Source: CAVSRC01 sp963743015 (GTDB taxonomy: Bacteria > Pseudomonadota > Alphaproteobacteria > Rhizobiales > Kaistiaceae). Taken from it: a stretch of DNA of 64,000 bases. The translations under genes and the position numbers were made by a program. How positions within the stretch are numbered: the stretch's first letter is position 1; the number at the start of each line of letters is the position of its first letter. Below the pieces are notes generated by a model. That model was not told the origin of the DNA, made no database searches, and worked only from the letters and a program-made list of their open reading frames with translations. The stretch lies in contig CAVUOD010000018.1 in assembly GCA_963743015.1 (NCBI GenBank), positions 1-64,000 on the forward strand. Direction: 5' to 3'. Below, piece after piece: positions 36,347 through 45,810 of this stretch.

Positions 36347-36934
36347 TCAGCGATCGACGGCGTCACCCTTTACAGTCCCCGACGGATCGATCCAGCCGAT
36401 GTTCCCGTCGCTGCGCCGATAGACCACGTTGATGCCGCCGTGGACGGCGTGGCGGAAGACCATGACCGGTGCGTCGGCGAGGTCCATGGCCATCACCGCG
36501 TGGCCGACTGACATGGTGGCGAGGCTGGTCGCCTCTTCGGCGATCACCACCGGCTTGTCGTCGACGGCGACCTCAGCCTCCTCGTCGGGAGCGGCTATGA
36601 CATAGGCCGCTGCGGCAATGGTTTCGCCGCGCGGCCCGCCCTTGTGATCCTTCAGCTTGCGCTTGTAGCGGCGCAGGCGCTTCTCGATGTGCTCGGCAGC
36701 GTCATCGAAGCTCTGATAGGCGTCCTGGCCCCTGCCCTCGCCCCTGAGCACGATGCCGGTGTCGAGATGGACCTTGGCGTCGCTGCGGAAGCCCGAGCCT
36801 TCGCGCTCTACGGTGACATTGGCGTCGAAGCCACCATCGACATATTTGCCAATGGCCTGGGCAATGCGCTCTTCAACGCGTCCCCGCAGACTGTCACCAA
36901 TATCGATGTTCTTGCCTGAAATGCGCAGGCCCAT
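36347..36934 (-). CDS. hpf: Ribosome hibernation promoting factor, long form
   Basis: The protein has 195 residues. MGLRISGKNIDIGDSLRGRVEERI and RSDAKVHLDTGIVLRGEGRGQDAYQSFDDAAEHIEKRLRRYKRKL form the N-terminal RaiA/Hpf domain; the C-terminal domain with PVMVFRHAVHGGINVVYRRSDGNIGWID mediates dimerisation of 70S ribosomes. Length near 195 identifies the long form. Its position between rpoN and ptsN is conserved in alphaproteobacteria. Confidence 0.95.
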   Translation of the reverse strand: MGLRISGKNIDIGDSLRGRVEERIAQAIGKYVDGGFDANVTVEREGSGFRSDAKVHLDTGIVLRGEGRGQDAYQSFDDAAEHIEKRLRRYKRKLKDHKGGPRGETIAAAAYVIAAPDEEAEVAVDDKPVVIAEEATSLATMSVGHAVMAMDLADAPVMVFRHAVHGGINVVYRRSDGNIGWIDPSGTVKGDAVDR

Positions 36935-37109
36935 GGAGGGTCGAACCTTTCAACGCGGCGGTCGGATGCGCCAGCCTCGATGCGCCCCTCGCGGGCACGG
37001 TCAATCGCAAGGCGACACGCCGGACCGGAACCTTGACCGGGGGGGAACGTCATGTCGCCACCTCGCCGGCCCGTGCTGCGCGCCCTTCTAGGGAGGGCGG
37101 CGGAACAAG

Positions 37110-38738
37110 TCAACCGAGGCCGGGATGCGCCCGGTAAGCCTCTGAATCGCTTCGCTCTTCGGCACTGCCCGGGCTCTTGCCGAACTTCGCCAGCTTCTCC
37201 CGCCGACGTTGCACCGAAGAGGGGATGCGCATCGCCTCGCGGTATTTGGCGACCGTGCGCCGGGCGATGTCGACGCCCGAATCGCGCAGCATCCTGACGA
37301 TCGTATCGTCGGAGAGGATCGCTTCCGGCGCCTCCTCGTCGATGATCTGGCGGATGCGAAACCGCACGGCCTCGGCCGAATGCGCCTCGCCGCCCTCGGC
37401 CGAGGCGATGGCCGCGGTGAAAAAGTATTTCAACTCGAAGATCCCGCGCGGCGTCGCCATGTACTTGTTGGAGGTGACGCGCGACACGGTCGATTCGTGC
37501 ATGCCGATCGCCTCGGCGACCGTCTTCAGATTGAGCGGACGCAGGTGGCGGACGCCATGGGCGAGAAAGGCATCCTGCTGGCGCACGATCTCGGTGGCGA
37601 CCTTGAGGATGGTGCGGGCGCGCTGATCGAGGCTCTTCACCAGCCAGTTGGCGGTCTGCAAGCAATCGGCGAGATAGATCTTGTCGGTGTCGTTGCGACG
37701 GCGGCCGAGGACGGTCGCGTAATAGGCCTGGTTGACGAGCACGCGCGGCAGCGTGCCGGTGTTGAGTTCGACGTGCCAGCCGCCATCGGGTCCCGGCCGC
37801 ACCATGACATCGGGGACGATCGGCTGGACCGGGATATCGCCGAAGGCACTGCCGGGCTTCGGGTTGAGCGCGCGCAGCTCGGCGACCATGTCGGCGAGAT
37901 CTTCCCCGTTGACGGCGCACAGCTTGCACAGGGTGGAATAATCACGCCGGGCGACCAGATCGAGATGCTCGACCAGCATGGCCATGCAGGGATCGAAACG
38001 GTCGCGCTCGCGCAGCTGGATGGCGAGACATTCGGCGAGGTCGCGGGCGCCGATGCCCGGCGGGTCGAAGGTCTGCACGACGGCCAGGGTGCGCTCGACC
38101 AGCTCGAGCGGCGCATCGAGACGCTCGGCGATGTCGGCAATGTCGGCACGCAGATAGCCGGCTTCGTCGATCTCGTTGATCAGCACGCGGCCGACCAGCC
38201 GCATGGCGGGATCGGAGGTCGCCAGCCCGAGCTGATCGCCGAGGTGGTCGGCGAGCGACTTCTGCTCGGCGACGAAGGCCTCGAGATTGTAGTCCTCGGT
38301 GCTGATCGGCTGGCGCGAAGGGGCCGAGGTCCAGCTCTCGGCGGGCAGCGCCGGCGGGGTCTCGCCGGCCGGTCTGCCGTGATCGTCGGGGAAGACGTTG
38401 GCGAGGTCGGAATCGAGCCGGTCGGCGATCGCCTCCGGATCGATCTCCATGCGCGTCTCCATCCAGTCGGGCGGATTGTCGCCGAAATCGGTGCCGGTAT
38501 CGCCGGAGCGCGCTTCCGCATCGGCTTCCGCCCTGGCGGCGTTGGCATCATCGGCAGCGCTCTCGCCGCCCTCCTCGCCCTCGATCCGCTCAAGCAGCGG
38601 ATTGCGCTCGAGCTCGGAATCGACATAGGCGACCAGATCGAGATTGGAGAGCTGGAGCAGCTTGATCGCCTGCATCAGTTGCGGCGTCATCACCAGAGAC
38701 TGGCTCTGGCGAAGCTCGAGCTTGTGCGAAAGTGCCAT
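37110..38738 (-). CDS. rpoN: RNA polymerase sigma-54 factor
   Basis: The protein has 542 residues, starting MALSHKLELRQSQSLVMTPQLMQAIKLLQL, the Gln/Leu-rich region I that binds activator. Region II is acidic; the core-binding domain follows, and the C terminus has ARRTVAKYREAMRIPSS with the RpoN box. QLMQAIKLLQLSNLDLVAYVDSELERNPLLE is diagnostic. It directs transcription of nitrogen, motility and carboxylate genes from GG-N10-GC promoters. An upstream GTG would add eight residues. Confidence 0.97.
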   Translation of the reverse strand: MALSHKLELRQSQSLVMTPQLMQAIKLLQLSNLDLVAYVDSELERNPLLERIEGEEGGESAADDANAARAEADAEARSGDTGTDFGDNPPDWMETRMEIDPEAIADRLDSDLANVFPDDHGRPAGETPPALPAESWTSAPSRQPISTEDYNLEAFVAEQKSLADHLGDQLGLATSDPAMRLVGRVLINEIDEAGYLRADIADIAERLDAPLELVERTLAVVQTFDPPGIGARDLAECLAIQLRERDRFDPCMAMLVEHLDLVARRDYSTLCKLCAVNGEDLADMVAELRALNPKPGSAFGDIPVQPIVPDVMVRPGPDGGWHVELNTGTLPRVLVNQAYYATVLGRRRNDTDKIYLADCLQTANWLVKSLDQRARTILKVATEIVRQQDAFLAHGVRHLRPLNLKTVAEAIGMHESTVSRVTSNKYMATPRGIFELKYFFTAAIASAEGGEAHSAEAVRFRIRQIIDEEAPEAILSDDTIVRMLRDSGVDIARRTVAKYREAMRIPSSVQRRREKLAKFGKSPGSAEERSDSEAYRAHPGLG

Positions 38739-38813
38739 TACGCGCGCTACCCCACCCGGCAAGTTGGTCCGGGAATTGCTTGTCTTTCTTTGGTAGCGTA
38801 ACGGGCGGCCGGA

Positions 38814-39671
38814 TTAAAGGCTAAACTGCTCGCCAAGGTAAAGGCGGCGGACTTCCGGGCTGCGCACGATCTCGCCCGGACGGCCCTCGAACAGCACCTC
38901 GCCGGAATGGATGATGTAGGCGCGGTCGATGAGGCCGAGGGTCTCGCGCACATTGTGGTCGGTGATGAGCACGCCGATGCCGAGGCTGGTCAGGTGACGC
39001 ACCAGCGCCTGGATGTCGCCGACGGCGATCGGGTCGACGCCGGTGAACGGCTCGTCGAGCAGCATGAAGGCCGGCCGGCTGGCCAAGGCGCGGGCGATCT
39101 CGCAGCGGCGACGCTCGCCGCCCGACAGCGACATGGCCGGCGCATTGCGCAGATGGGTGATGCGGAACTCGTCGAGCAGCGCCTCGAGATGGTCCTCGCG
39201 CGCGGCCTTGTCCGGCTCGACCACCTCGAGGACGGCGCGGATGTTGCCCTCCACGGTCAGCCCGCGGAAGATCGACGTCTCCTGCGGCAAATAGCCGATG
39301 CCGAGCCGCGCCCGCCGGTACATGGGCAGGTCGGTGACGTCGTTGCCGTCGATCTCGATGGTGCCGTGGTTCGCCCGGATGAGGCCGGTGATCATGTAGA
39401 AGATGGTGGTCTTGCCGGCACCGTTGGGCCCGAGAAGGCCGACCGCCTCGCCGCGCGCCACGGCCAGGCTCGCGTTCCGCACCACCAGCCGCTTGCGGTA
39501 GGACTTGGCGAGCCCGAGGGCGACAAGCCAGCCGCGCCCCCCGGCATCGGGGACAAGCCGGGACGGCGGCGTTTCAGCGTAATAGGCCTCCTCGCGCTGC
39601 TGCTGCTGCTGCCTGGCGGCGCGGCGTGCGGTCCTTTCGCCTCCGCGACCGAAATGGCTCGATGTGGCCAC
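38814..39671 (-). CDS. lptB: LPS export ABC transporter ATP-binding protein
   Basis: The protein has 285 residues with an N-terminal extension of about 45 that carries a run of glutamines encoded by CAG repeats. The ATPase core holds Walker A LGPNGAGKTTIFY, signature SLSGGERRRCEIARALA and Walker B FMLLDEPFTGVDP. It powers LPS extraction by LptFG. It lies between lptA and rpoN on the same strand. Confidence 0.95.
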   Translation of the reverse strand: MATSSHFGRGGERTARRAARQQQQQREEAYYAETPPSRLVPDAGGRGWLVALGLAKSYRKRLVVRNASLAVARGEAVGLLGPNGAGKTTIFYMITGLIRANHGTIEIDGNDVTDLPMYRRARLGIGYLPQETSIFRGLTVEGNIRAVLEVVEPDKAAREDHLEALLDEFRITHLRNAPAMSLSGGERRRCEIARALASRPAFMLLDEPFTGVDPIAVGDIQALVRHLTSLGIGVLITDHNVRETLGLIDRAYIIHSGEVLFEGRPGEIVRSPEVRRLYLGEQFSL

Positions 39672-39735
39672 GCCTTGTGAACCTCGCGATTGAACGGCCG
39701 GGGATTAAGCCGCCGACCGGCGGCTGTCGAGGGGG

Positions 39736-40299
39736 TTATTGCCCGGCGGTCTTGCCGCCGGCGACATCGGGAGTGAAAATTCCGCGGATTTGCTTGCCGG
39801 CTTCCTGTTCGACACGGGCCTGGCCGGTGGCCAGGTTGACCACGAGCTGGCTGCCGGTGATGACGTTGCCGCCCTGGCTGAGGACCACGCCGCCGGATAC
39901 CGTGATGGTGCGCGTCTTCATGTTGACCACGGCGGTCTTGCCGGTGACGGTCTGCTCGCCGGAGCTGACGAAGACACCGCCGCTCGCCTCGATGCGGGTG
40001 AAGCCGTCGGAGGTGGTCGCCTTGAGGTCCGAATAGAGCTTGATCGTGTCGGCCTTGAGCACGGTCTTGCCGCGGCGCACGACGACATTGCCCTTGAAGG
40101 TGGAAATGCGCTGCTGGCCCTGTTCGCTGACATCGAGGACGTCGGCATTGACCTCGACAGGATCCTTCGACTTGGCCTGGAAGCCGTTGAAGAGGTCGGC
40201 GGTGGCCGCATTGGCCGGGCCCGGAAATGCGGCGGCGGCAAGGACTGCCGCGATCAGGCCGCCGAGCAGCGACAGGCGCAGGCGGAGGGGCAAGCTCAT
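39736..40299 (-). CDS. lptA: LPS export periplasmic bridge protein LptA
   Basis: The protein has 187 residues, beginning with a signal peptide that ends PANAATADLF. The OstA beta-jellyroll includes PVEVNADVLDVSEQGQQRISTFKGNVVVRRGKTVL and TIKLYSDLKATTSDGFTRIEASGGVFVSSGEQTVTGKTAVV. It bridges the periplasm from LptC to LptD. Its start overlaps the end of lptC by four bases (ATGA). A gap of 64 bases separates it from lptB. Confidence 0.93.
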   Translation of the reverse strand: MSLPLRLRLSLLGGLIAAVLAAAAFPGPANAATADLFNGFQAKSKDPVEVNADVLDVSEQGQQRISTFKGNVVVRRGKTVLKADTIKLYSDLKATTSDGFTRIEASGGVFVSSGEQTVTGKTAVVNMKTRTITVSGGVVLSQGGNVITGSQLVVNLATGQARVEQEAGKQIRGIFTPDVAGGKTAGQ

Positions 40300-40991
40300 T
40301 CGGCCTCCGGAGGCGTCGCCAGCTTGTCGGGCGGCATGAAGGAGACCGCGACACCACCACGGAAGACGACGTGCTTGCCGCGGTCGGTGACTTCTATGCT
40401 GTCGGCGCGCAGGGTGCCCTCCTTGGCGTGGATCTCGACCGGCTGGGAAGAGTGAAGACTGCCTTTGGCGAGGTCAATGGCGGCCTGCTCTATGGTCGCC
40501 GCATAGCCGCTGGTGGTCTTGACGGTCACGCCGTTCTTGAGCTCGAGCGTGTTGTTGTTGCCGTTATAGATCCCGGTGCCGGCATCGACGGTGGCCGTGC
40601 CGGCATTGTCGAGGCCGATATGGGCGTTGATCTTCTCGAAGGTCAGCACCTTGGGATCGTTGAGGCTCTGGATGGCGCGATCCGCCTTCACCTCATAGGC
40701 GCGCTTGGTGCCCTCGAAGCCGGAAATATGCGGCGTGTTCATGGTGACGCTGTTCGACTTCAGATCGATGCCGGCGCTCGAGATGAGGCCGGCCAGATCG
40801 CTCGGAATGAAGTGGGCCGAGGCCCAGAACAGCAGAATGCCGGCCACCGCCACCGTCGGGAGCACGATCTTCAGCGCGCGGACCAGCCGGCTGTGGCGCC
40901 GGGCGGCGCGATAGGCTTCCTCTCCGCCGCGCCGGGTCGGGTCGTAGCGGATGCGGTGCCGTACCGGCGTGTCCTCGGTGTAATCGGTCAT
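40296..40991 (-). CDS. lptC: LPS export protein LptC
   Basis: The protein has 231 residues from MTDYTEDTPVRHRIRYD. One inner-membrane helix, VLPTVAVAGILLFWASAHFI, is followed by an OstA-like beta-jellyroll: KSNSVTMNTPHISGFEGTKR and LHSSQPVEIHAKEGTLRADSIEV. It takes LPS from LptB2FG to LptA. The upstream ATG at 41054 adds 21 residues and lacks support. Together lptC-lptA-lptB form an operon. Confidence 0.9.
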   Translation of the reverse strand: MTDYTEDTPVRHRIRYDPTRRGGEEAYRAARRHSRLVRALKIVLPTVAVAGILLFWASAHFIPSDLAGLISSAGIDLKSNSVTMNTPHISGFEGTKRAYEVKADRAIQSLNDPKVLTFEKINAHIGLDNAGTATVDAGTGIYNGNNNTLELKNGVTVKTTSGYAATIEQAAIDLAKGSLHSSQPVEIHAKEGTLRADSIEVTDRGKHVVFRGGVAVSFMPPDKLATPPEAE

Positions 40992-41121
40992 TCGTTCCGC
41001 CTGGCGGCCGTGCGGCGCATTGTGGGCAGTTAGGCACTGATCCGCAATCGGCAAGGAAAATCACGATAATGAGCCAATCCCATGGCAGCCCTTGGCAGCC
41101 CTGGGGCAGCCCAACGCCCGG

Positions 41122-41733
41122 CTAATGCGCAAAAATGTCCTCTTCGCCCCAGCCGGCGAGATCGAGCCGGGCGCGGGTCGGCAGGAAGGCGAAACAGGCC
41201 TCGGCCAGCCGGCGACGGGCTTCGCGCTCGAGCCGCTCTTCCAGGCGCTGACGCAGGGCGTGCAGGTAGAGCACGTCCGACGCGGCATAGGCGAGCTGGG
41301 CGTCGCTCAGCGTTTCGGCCGCCCAGTCCGAGCTCTGCTGCTGCTTCGACAGGTCGATGTCGAGGAATTCCTTGACCAGCTCCTTCAGCCCGTGGCGGTC
41401 GGTATAGGTGCGCGTGAGCTTGGAGGCGATCTTGGTGCAGAAGAGCGGCTCGGCCATGACCCCGAAGGCGTGCTCGAGAACCGCGATATCGAAGCGGGCG
41501 TAGTGGAAGATCTTGGTGATGGAGCGGTCGGCGAGCACCCGGGTGAGATTGGGCGCGGCGGTCTGGCCGGCGGCGATCTGGACGATGTCGGCACTGCCGT
41601 CACCGGCGGAGAGCTGCACCAGGCACAGGCGGTCGCGCAGCGGGTTCAGCCCCTGCGTCTCGGTATCGATGGCAACCGCACCGGAAAAGCGTGCAACGTC
41701 CGGCAGGTCGCCCTTGTGAAGCCGAATGGTCAT
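41122..41733 (-). CDS. rnd: Short ribonuclease D
   Basis: The protein has 203 residues from MTIRLHKGDLPD. The DEDDy exonuclease motifs are VAIDTETQGLNPLRDRLCLVQ, KIFHYARFDIAVLEH and YAASDVLYLHALRQRL. The HRDC domains of full-length RNase D are missing, a common short form in alphaproteobacteria. It trims the 3' ends of tRNA and other structured RNA. Its start at 41745 would add four residues. Confidence 0.88.
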   Translation of the reverse strand: MTIRLHKGDLPDVARFSGAVAIDTETQGLNPLRDRLCLVQLSAGDGSADIVQIAAGQTAAPNLTRVLADRSITKIFHYARFDIAVLEHAFGVMAEPLFCTKIASKLTRTYTDRHGLKELVKEFLDIDLSKQQQSSDWAAETLSDAQLAYAASDVLYLHALRQRLEERLEREARRRLAEACFAFLPTRARLDLAGWGEEDIFAH

Positions 41734-41785
41734 GCCGCGAGCCATAGCCGGTAACCGTTAAAATTTCGAGCTTTTTCCATGCCGG

Positions 41786-43471
41786 TCAAGGCATTGGCGC
41801 GACCGTGAAATCGGCCGGCGGGGCGCCGCTGAGGTGACGCGCGATCATGCCTGCAAAGCCGGCTTCGAGCAGGCGCGTCTGGCGGCTTGTGTCGAAGAGC
41901 GGGCAGGTCCGCCGCCTGGCGGCAAGGCTGGCCTTGATGCCGGCCAGCTCGGCGGGCCGGGTGGCCAGCTCCAGGGCACGCGCGGCATAGGCCTTGCGCG
42001 AGGCGGTCACCAGCTCGGGCAGGCCCACGGCATTGAGCAGGCTGGTGGCCACCCGGCCGGCAAAGGTCGTGCCCGTGCAGGTCAGCACCGGCACCCCCAT
42101 CCACAGGGCGTCGCAGGCGGTGGTGTGGGCGTTGTAATGAAAGGTGTCGAGGAAGAGGTCGGCATGGCGGTGACGCGCGAAATGCGCTTCGATGCTGGTG
42201 CGCGGCGCGAAGACCAGCCGCGACGAGGCCACGCCGCGCGCCTCGGCCTCGCGGCGGAGATTGGCCGAAAAGGCGGGGTTGCTCTCGAGCAGCCAGAGAA
42301 CGCTGCCCTCGACAGCGCGCAACAGACGCATCCACACGTCGAAGACGTCGGCGGTGACCTTGTAGGCGTTGTTGAAGCAGCAGAACACGAAGCCTTCCTC
42401 CGGCAATCCGTGATCCTCCCGGCTGGTCGTTGTCGCCGGCGCCGGTCCGGCGTCGTCGGTGATGAAATAGGTCTCCGGCAGATAAGCGATCTTCTCGGCG
42501 TAGTGCGGCCGATCGGACTCGGGAAGCACGATCCGGTCGGCGATCAGATAGTCGATGACGTCGGCGCCGGAGGTTCCCGGATAGACGAGGCAGCTCACCT
42601 GGATCGGCGCCGGACGCATGGCGAAGACGCCGCCGCGCGCATGGATGATGTTGGTGTTGAGGTCGACGGCGATGTCGACTTCGAGATCGCGCAGGAGCGC
42701 GGCGATCTCATAGTCGGCCTGGTCACCGGCCTCGATGAAGCGCTCGAAGGCCCCTTCCAGCCGTGCGCGGATGGCGCTGCCGTCCGAGGGGCGGGTGGCC
42801 ACGGCGATCGTCTCGAAGCGGGCGCGGTCGTGCTGCTCGAACAGGCCGGCCATGAGCTGGGAGGTCGGGTGCGTGCCGAAATCGGCGCACACATAGGCCA
42901 GCCGGATGCGATCGTGGGCATAGCGTTCGCCGCGCCAGAGCGGCGCGCGCGCCGGGTACTCGCGGGCCGCGAACGCGCGGGCGCAGGCTAGCTGATCGGC
43001 CGGTGTCGACGGGATCGACAGGACATGAAACGGCCGCGCTGCGGGCTTGCCCTGGCGCACATCGGCGATGAGCGCCGCCCAGTCGGCCTCCAGCCCAGCC
43101 CAGTCGCCGGCATGCATGCGCGCATGAACGAGATCGCCGCGGCAATAGTCGAGGTCGGGCAGCACGGCCAGCGCCCGGCGATAGGCGGGCAGCGCCTCGT
43201 CATAGCGCTTCATCTGGGTGAAGACGGTGGCGAGCGCCGCCCAGCCATCGGCATCGTCCGGCGCGTCGGCAACGATGCGCTCAAGAACCTCGGCCGATTC
43301 GGCGAAGCGCCCCTGGAGCGCCAGGCTGTTGCCGACGATGAGCATGGCCTCGGGATTGCCGGGGGCCTGCGCCAGCGCCTGCTGCGCGAAGACAAGCGCC
43401 TCGCCGACCTTGTTCTGGCTGAACAGGCTCGCCGCCAGATTGGTGAGGATCGAGGGGCGGTCAGGAACCAA
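41786..43471 (-). CDS. TPR O-GlcNAc transferase-like (GT41) protein
   Basis: From a TTG at 43471 the product has 561 residues, but coding sequence clearly extends further: NPAISTPPPSAADQARTLFYEALEHADARDFVGAEERFRAALAL is read in frame up to about 43,600 with no ATG, GTG or TTG. TPR repeats occupy the first 110 residues. The catalytic part has YVCADFGTHPTSQLMAGLFEQHD, VDLNTNIIHARGGVFAMRPAPIQVSCLVYPGTSGADVIDYLIAD and DTFHYNAHTTACDALWMGVPVLT, as in SPINDLY/OGT-type GT41 enzymes. The true start may have been lost to rearrangement near 43,670. Confidence 0.75.
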   Translation of the reverse strand: MVPDRPSILTNLAASLFSQNKVGEALVFAQQALAQAPGNPEAMLIVGNSLALQGRFAESAEVLERIVADAPDDADGWAALATVFTQMKRYDEALPAYRRALAVLPDLDYCRGDLVHARMHAGDWAGLEADWAALIADVRQGKPAARPFHVLSIPSTPADQLACARAFAAREYPARAPLWRGERYAHDRIRLAYVCADFGTHPTSQLMAGLFEQHDRARFETIAVATRPSDGSAIRARLEGAFERFIEAGDQADYEIAALLRDLEVDIAVDLNTNIIHARGGVFAMRPAPIQVSCLVYPGTSGADVIDYLIADRIVLPESDRPHYAEKIAYLPETYFITDDAGPAPATTTSREDHGLPEEGFVFCCFNNAYKVTADVFDVWMRLLRAVEGSVLWLLESNPAFSANLRREAEARGVASSRLVFAPRTSIEAHFARHRHADLFLDTFHYNAHTTACDALWMGVPVLTCTGTTFAGRVATSLLNAVGLPELVTASRKAYAARALELATRPAELAGIKASLAARRRTCPLFDTSRQTRLLEAGFAGMIARHLSGAPPADFTVAPMP

Positions 43472-43665
43472 GGCCAGGGCGGCGCGGAAGCGCTCCTCGG
43501 CACCAACGAAATCGCGCGCATCGGCGTGCTCCAGCGCCTCATAAAAGAGGGTCCTGGCTTGGTCGGCGGCGGACGGCGGCGGCGTGGAAATGGCGGGATT
43601 CCAGCGATCACCAATCGGAATGGGCCGCCCGCGGCGGCCCGGCTCTACGCCACCACCTAACGCAA

Positions 43666-43690
43666 AAAGATGGTGCCCGGAAAGGACTGG
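43666..43690. repeat. tRNA-Leu 3'-end-like att remnant
   Basis: ATGGTGCCCGGAAAGGACTGG resembles the end of tRNA-Leu (TGGTGCCCAGGAAAGGACT) with one base missing. A better copy, followed by TTGGC instead of CTGGC, is at 49789. It lies inside the unstarted 5' part of the GT41 gene. It may mark an old integration event or another tRNA-Leu fragment. Confidence 0.4.
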
Positions 43691-44008
43691 CGCGGCGAAG
43701 AGCCATGATCGTTGATTTCACAGCGCAATTGCGCGCGCCTTGGCGGACCGGCGCAGCACGCGCGCCGGCGCGGCATCGCGCTTGACCTGTCGCGTATTTC
43801 GCCAGCACAGCGGCCGCTTTCGACGGTGTGGCGAAAAGAAATTTCCCGTCGGCTGTTGCATCAACGCAATCGAGAGACTGTAATGACCTCAGCCAGTATC
43901 CCCATATGCAATTCATCTGACCTGGAGTCGGGCGCGTGGCACCAGGGGATGACTGGAGTTGTTGCACCGTCACGCCGCTTGACGCTGAAGCACGGGAGGC
44001 AACAGGCC

Positions 44009-45241
44009 ATGAACTTGCGTTCGGTTGGCAGATATCTCTCGATCATCGTCGCCCTTACTGTGGCCGGTGCCACCTCGACTGTGCGGGCCGACGAGCGTTC
44101 CGATGTCGAAGCGCTGGTGCCGCAGATCGAGGCGCAACTCGATCCGGCATTCCTGTCGGCGGCGAAGCAGCATCTGGCGGCCGAGCCGGACAAGGGCGTC
44201 GCGCCGACAATGGGCGTGGTCATGATGCTGCAGGCCAAGCCGCTGCCGGCGGCCTGGTTCTTCGCGCAGGATGTCCTGAGCCACCCGGAGAACGCGGCGG
44301 CCGCCAACAATCTCGGTATGGCACTGCAGGCCGCGGCGGGCGACCCGGCCGCCGCGGCGCATCCGCAATGGGTCGACGCCGGCTATTCGCTTCTGCGTGC
44401 GGCGCGGCAGGCGGAGCCGGACAATGCGATCGTCGGCGCCAACTATGGTCAGGCGCTGCTCGATCAGTGGCGTCAGGGGTCGAACACGGACGGTCTGGAG
44501 AATGCGGCTGCCGCCCTTCGCCATGCGATCGATCTGGACCCCGATAATCCCTTCGCCCGGGCGCATCTGGCCGAGGTGCTCCTGGCGATGGACGACACGG
44601 CGGCGGCGCGTCAGGCGTTCAACGAGGCCCAGCGCCGCTGGTCGACGCATCCGGCGGTGATCGCCGCGGCCCTGCGCAGTCCCGGCATCACGGGTGCCGG
44701 CAATTCATCGCCCATGCCGCAGTGCGACAACCTCGACGTCGTCAAGATGTGCAAGGAGACCTGCACCTGCAATTCGATCATCGGCTGCCTGAACTTCGTC
44801 ACCTGCGCGATGTCCAATTCCGATTACATCGATGCCTGCCGGGCAGGCCGGCCCTTTCCCACCGCCTATAATTGCGAGGCCGACTTCCCCGAGTTCGGCA
44901 TCCAGATTCCGCTCCTGCAAAGCGGGTTCAGCATCTTTGCCCCGGGGATCTCCATCCAGGTCGGCCCGGACGGCAAGGGCGGCTACAAGTGGGAGGTCAA
45001 GGCCGGCCCGAATGTCTATGTGAAGGTCGGCGGCACGCTCGATCCGAAGACCGGGGCGGTCCACGTCGTCAATGTCGCCGCCGGCGTCGGCATCACAATG
45101 GTCCCCGGCGGGGGACAGCTGGGCGAGATCCTGGGCAAATACGGCATCAATCCCGGCACCATCTCTGTCGAGACGGATCCGAAGAAGCCGATCAAGGTCG
45201 GCGCATGGGAGGATGCCAAGGGCTTCTTCGTCCAGATGTGA
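44009..45241 (+). CDS. Exported TPR protein with a cysteine-rich segment
   Basis: The protein has 410 residues from MNLRSVGRYLSIIVALTVAG, a signal peptide ending near STVRADE. GGGAGG lies upstream of the ATG. Residues about 60-220 contain TPR-like helices (AAAANNLGMALQAAAG, NAIVGANYGQALLDQW, NPFARAHLAEVLLAMDD). Residues about 230-300 carry eight cysteines in MCKETCTCNSIIGC and nearby, perhaps disulphides or a metal site. The glycine-rich C terminus ends in VGAWEDAKGFFVQM. Unknown, probably periplasmic. An earlier ATG upstream would add 99 non-signal residues. Confidence 0.6.
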   Translation: MNLRSVGRYLSIIVALTVAGATSTVRADERSDVEALVPQIEAQLDPAFLSAAKQHLAAEPDKGVAPTMGVVMMLQAKPLPAAWFFAQDVLSHPENAAAANNLGMALQAAAGDPAAAAHPQWVDAGYSLLRAARQAEPDNAIVGANYGQALLDQWRQGSNTDGLENAAAALRHAIDLDPDNPFARAHLAEVLLAMDDTAAARQAFNEAQRRWSTHPAVIAAALRSPGITGAGNSSPMPQCDNLDVVKMCKETCTCNSIIGCLNFVTCAMSNSDYIDACRAGRPFPTAYNCEADFPEFGIQIPLLQSGFSIFAPGISIQVGPDGKGGYKWEVKAGPNVYVKVGGTLDPKTGAVHVVNVAAGVGITMVPGGGQLGEILGKYGINPGTISVETDPKKPIKVGAWEDAKGFFVQM

Positions 45242-45361
45242 GGGCCGGGCGGCCCGGCGGCCTCCGGCTCACGTGCCGCGCTTTGCGGCTTACCGCCGGC
45301 ATGGTCCAGCGAGCCGGGGCGGCTGCCGGGCAGCCGGTCGCCCGCCTCCCCGTGCGGACGC

Positions 45362-45700
45362 TCAGGGCGGCAGATCGTCCCTGATCTTGCGAATCTGCTC
45401 CTGGACGAGGTGATTGTTGTCGAGGAGCCACTCGGCCGCCGGCACAACGCTTCGGCCGTTCTCCAGCTCCGCGGCGCTCGCGCGATAGGCTGCAAGCAGG
45501 ACCGCCGCATTGTCGTTGAAGCGTTTGTGGAGAGAGGGGACATCTGGTGGTGTCGGTGTCACCGGCTGTGCCGCGGCGAGGCTCTCCGCGTGGCACTCGA
45601 GCCGTTCGAATCCGAAAGGTTCTTCCCTTACCGGCGCAGTGCCGTTCCACGGCGGCGTGCCAGTCGCGGTGGAGATGACGTCGTTCCAGGCGGAATCGTG
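45362..45700 (-). pseudogene. NdvB cyclic beta-1,2-glucan synthase remnant (5' end)
   Basis: The frame reads TPPWNGTAPVREEPFGFERL, then ECHAESLAAAQPVTP and later AAEWLLDNNHLVQEQIRKIR before DDLPP and stop. This is the N-terminal start of the ChvB/NdvB enzyme, which is about 2800 residues long in Hyphomicrobiales. Only about 110 residues remain. No start codon is visible at the upstream end and the frame stops after DDLPP. The intact gene makes osmoregulated periplasmic glucans. Nearby mobile features may explain the loss. Confidence 0.7.
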
Positions 45701-45810
45701 CCCGCCGGGCCGAAGACAAGGCCATCCCGGGGACGGTGGTTGGCCAGTTTGAACAAGGCGGGCCGATTTCAGCGCTGGCGCTCCAGTCCGACGCGCCTCA
45801 TATTGCCAGC

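Noticed and set aside
39560..39620. CTG/CAG triplet run as a contingency locus in lptB
   Set aside because: The run is only five to six codons, lies in a loose N-terminal extension, and whole-codon changes would not shift the frame.
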